Under the pieces are notes generated by a model that saw nothing but the letters and a program-made list of their open reading frames with translations, was not told the origin of the DNA and did no database searches. The position numbers were made by a program, and so were the translations under genes. A DNA stretch of 5,278 bases, taken from positions 7,517 to 12,794 of the forward strand of contig DFDR01000101.1 of the NCBI GenBank assembly GCA_002369295.1. Reading direction: 5' to 3'. The stretch comes from Desulfovibrionaceae bacterium UBA3823 (lineage in GTDB: Bacteria; Desulfobacterota; Desulfovibrionia; Desulfovibrionales; Desulfovibrionaceae). This document shows, piece by piece, positions 4,539 through 5,278 of this stretch (the stretch's first letter is position 1; each line of letters begins with the position of its first letter).

Positions 4539-5278
4539 ATGCGCCGACTCTGCCTCCCTTGCCGCCCTTGCAGCCTTCGCCGCGCTGGCCGACCGCGCGG
4601 CGCGGCCTTGCCGCCGTGCAGGCCCCTTTTCCTGTCCTGCGCCCTGTCCTGCGCCCTGCTCTGCTTCCTCGGCGGCTGCCAGGACAGCAATGCCGGGAAG
4701 CGGCAGGCCGTGCGCCCCGTGCGCTGGACGGTTGCCCTGCTCTCGAACGAACCGGCTCCGCGGCTTGCCGGCGAGCTCAAGGCCGCCTCCTCTGCCGATG
4801 CCTCCTTCCGCATGGCGGGGCGCATCGCCGAACGGCTGGTCTCTGCCGGCGACCGCGTGGACAAGGGCCAGCTGCTCGCCCGCCTGGACAGCGAGCTTCC
4901 CGCCAACGACGCCAAGACCGCCCGCGCCAAGCTGGCGTCCGACGAGGCCCTGGCAGTCCAGGCAAGCCAGCGCGCGTCGCGGTCGCGGGCGCTGCTCCCC
5001 AGCGAAGGCGTCTCGCGCAACACCTACGATCTCGACCTGCGCCAGGAAGCCGAGGCCAGGGAGCAGGTCAAGGCCAGCCGGGCCGCCCTTGCCCAGGCCG
5101 AAGAAAGGCTCGGCTGGTGCGAGCTTCGCGCCGAAGCCGCTGGCGTGGTGGTCCAGCGCTTCCACGAGGCCGGAGAAAACGTGGGCGCAGGGGAACCCGT
5201 CTTCCGCATCGCGCAGGCGCCCCCGCTCGATGCCGTCTTCGATCTGCCGGAGCGGCTCGTGCTCGAGGGCGCGGGGCT
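4539..5278 (+). CDS. RND-type efflux periplasmic adaptor lipoprotein (membrane fusion protein), N-terminal part
   Basis: The first 246 codons of a periplasmic adaptor that links an inner-membrane RND pump to an outer-membrane channel; the frame stays open to the window end. A lipoprotein signal ends in the lipobox LGGC with Cys47 as the lipidated residue; Gln, not Asp, is at +2. The arginine-rich n-region before the hydrophobic core (about 30-46) is unusually long. Residues 89-121 form the first half of the barrel-sandwich (lipoyl-like) domain (FRMAGRIAERLVSAGDRV, then KGQLLARLD). Residues 122-190 form the alpha-helical hairpin, rich in Ala, Gln, Arg and Glu, turning near LLPSEGVS (152-159). 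Residues 192-226 are the second half (RAEAAGVVV, GENVGAGEPVFRI). The beta-barrel begins near 228. The start at 4539 has GGAG at 4526-4529, 9 bases upstream; this site is modest, but no better in-frame start is visible. Substrate cannot be told. An RND permease gene is expected downstream. Confidence 0.87.
   Translation, partial: MRRLCLPCRPCSLRRAGRPRGAALPPCRPLFLSCALSCALLCFLGGCQDSNAGKRQAVRPVRWTVALLSNEPAPRLAGELKAASSADASFRMAGRIAERLVSAGDRVDKGQLLARLDSELPANDAKTARAKLASDEALAVQASQRASRSRALLPSEGVSRNTYDLDLRQEAEAREQVKASRAALAQAEERLGWCELRAEAAGVVVQRFHEAGENVGAGEPVFRIAQAPPLDAVFDLPERLVLEGAG
4631..4654 (+). repeat. Perfect 12-bp tandem duplication inside the signal peptide
   Basis: CCTGTCCTGCGC occurs twice in direct succession, followed by CCTG. 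It is in frame and encodes the repeated Leu-Ser-Cys-Ala unit in the hydrophobic core of the adaptor's lipoprotein signal. Loss or gain of one copy would change the core by four residues without shifting the frame. Confidence 0.7.

Noticed and set aside
4531..4539. ATG at 4531 as the start of the adaptor gene
   Set aside because: It is in a different frame from the lipobox and adaptor domains; the ATG at 4539 is in frame.
3483..5165. A 560-codon open frame on the minus strand opposite the polyferredoxin and adaptor genes
   Set aside because: The plus strand encodes clear ferredoxin motifs, membrane segments and a lipoprotein signal there; the minus-strand product is Ala/Gly/Glu-rich with no recognisable domain.

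Overview
The window is GC-rich, with a strong preference for G or C in third codon positions, and its gene content would suit an anaerobic Gram-negative bacterium. A Desulfovibrionaceae-like organism is my guess, based on composition, the polyferredoxin and the RND-type lipoprotein adaptor. No ribosomal or other taxonomic marker is present, so this is tentative. All four genes I can support are on the + strand; the first and last are cut by the window edges.

Region by region: (1) 1-1485 is the C-terminal part of a UvrA-family ABC ATPase. Its motifs have decayed unevenly: one composite ATP site looks intact, the other has lost its catalytic glutamate and its signature motif, and the second zinc module has no CxxC pairs. 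(2) 1486-1672 is a spacer with a promoter-like element (TTGCCA, 17 bp, TACCAT) and a strong ribosome binding site. (3) 1673-2974 is a WYL-family transcriptional regulator with an HTH, a WYL domain, a WCX-like region and an unusually long, low-complexity basic tail. (4) 2975-3455 is a 481-bp gap with no credible gene, one perfect GC-rich hairpin and two short tandem repeats. (5) 3456-4460 is a NapH/NosR-like membrane polyferredoxin with two CX3CP motifs, two 4Fe-4S ferredoxin motifs and about five membrane segments. (6) 4461-4538 is a 78-bp spacer with a second copy of the same promoter-like pattern, bracketed by a perfect 8-bp inverted repeat. (7) 4539-5278 is the N-terminal part of a lipoprotein periplasmic adaptor of an RND-type efflux pump.

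How the genes relate: the adaptor should be followed, outside the window, by an RND permease. The polyferredoxin lies just upstream on the same strand and could be co-transcribed with it, although a separate promoter is likely. The WYL regulator might control itself, its flanking genes, or both; nothing in the sequence proves a target. I see no complete new multi-gene system. The most interesting signals are the asymmetric UvrA-like ATPase and the two matching promoter elements with their inverted repeats.
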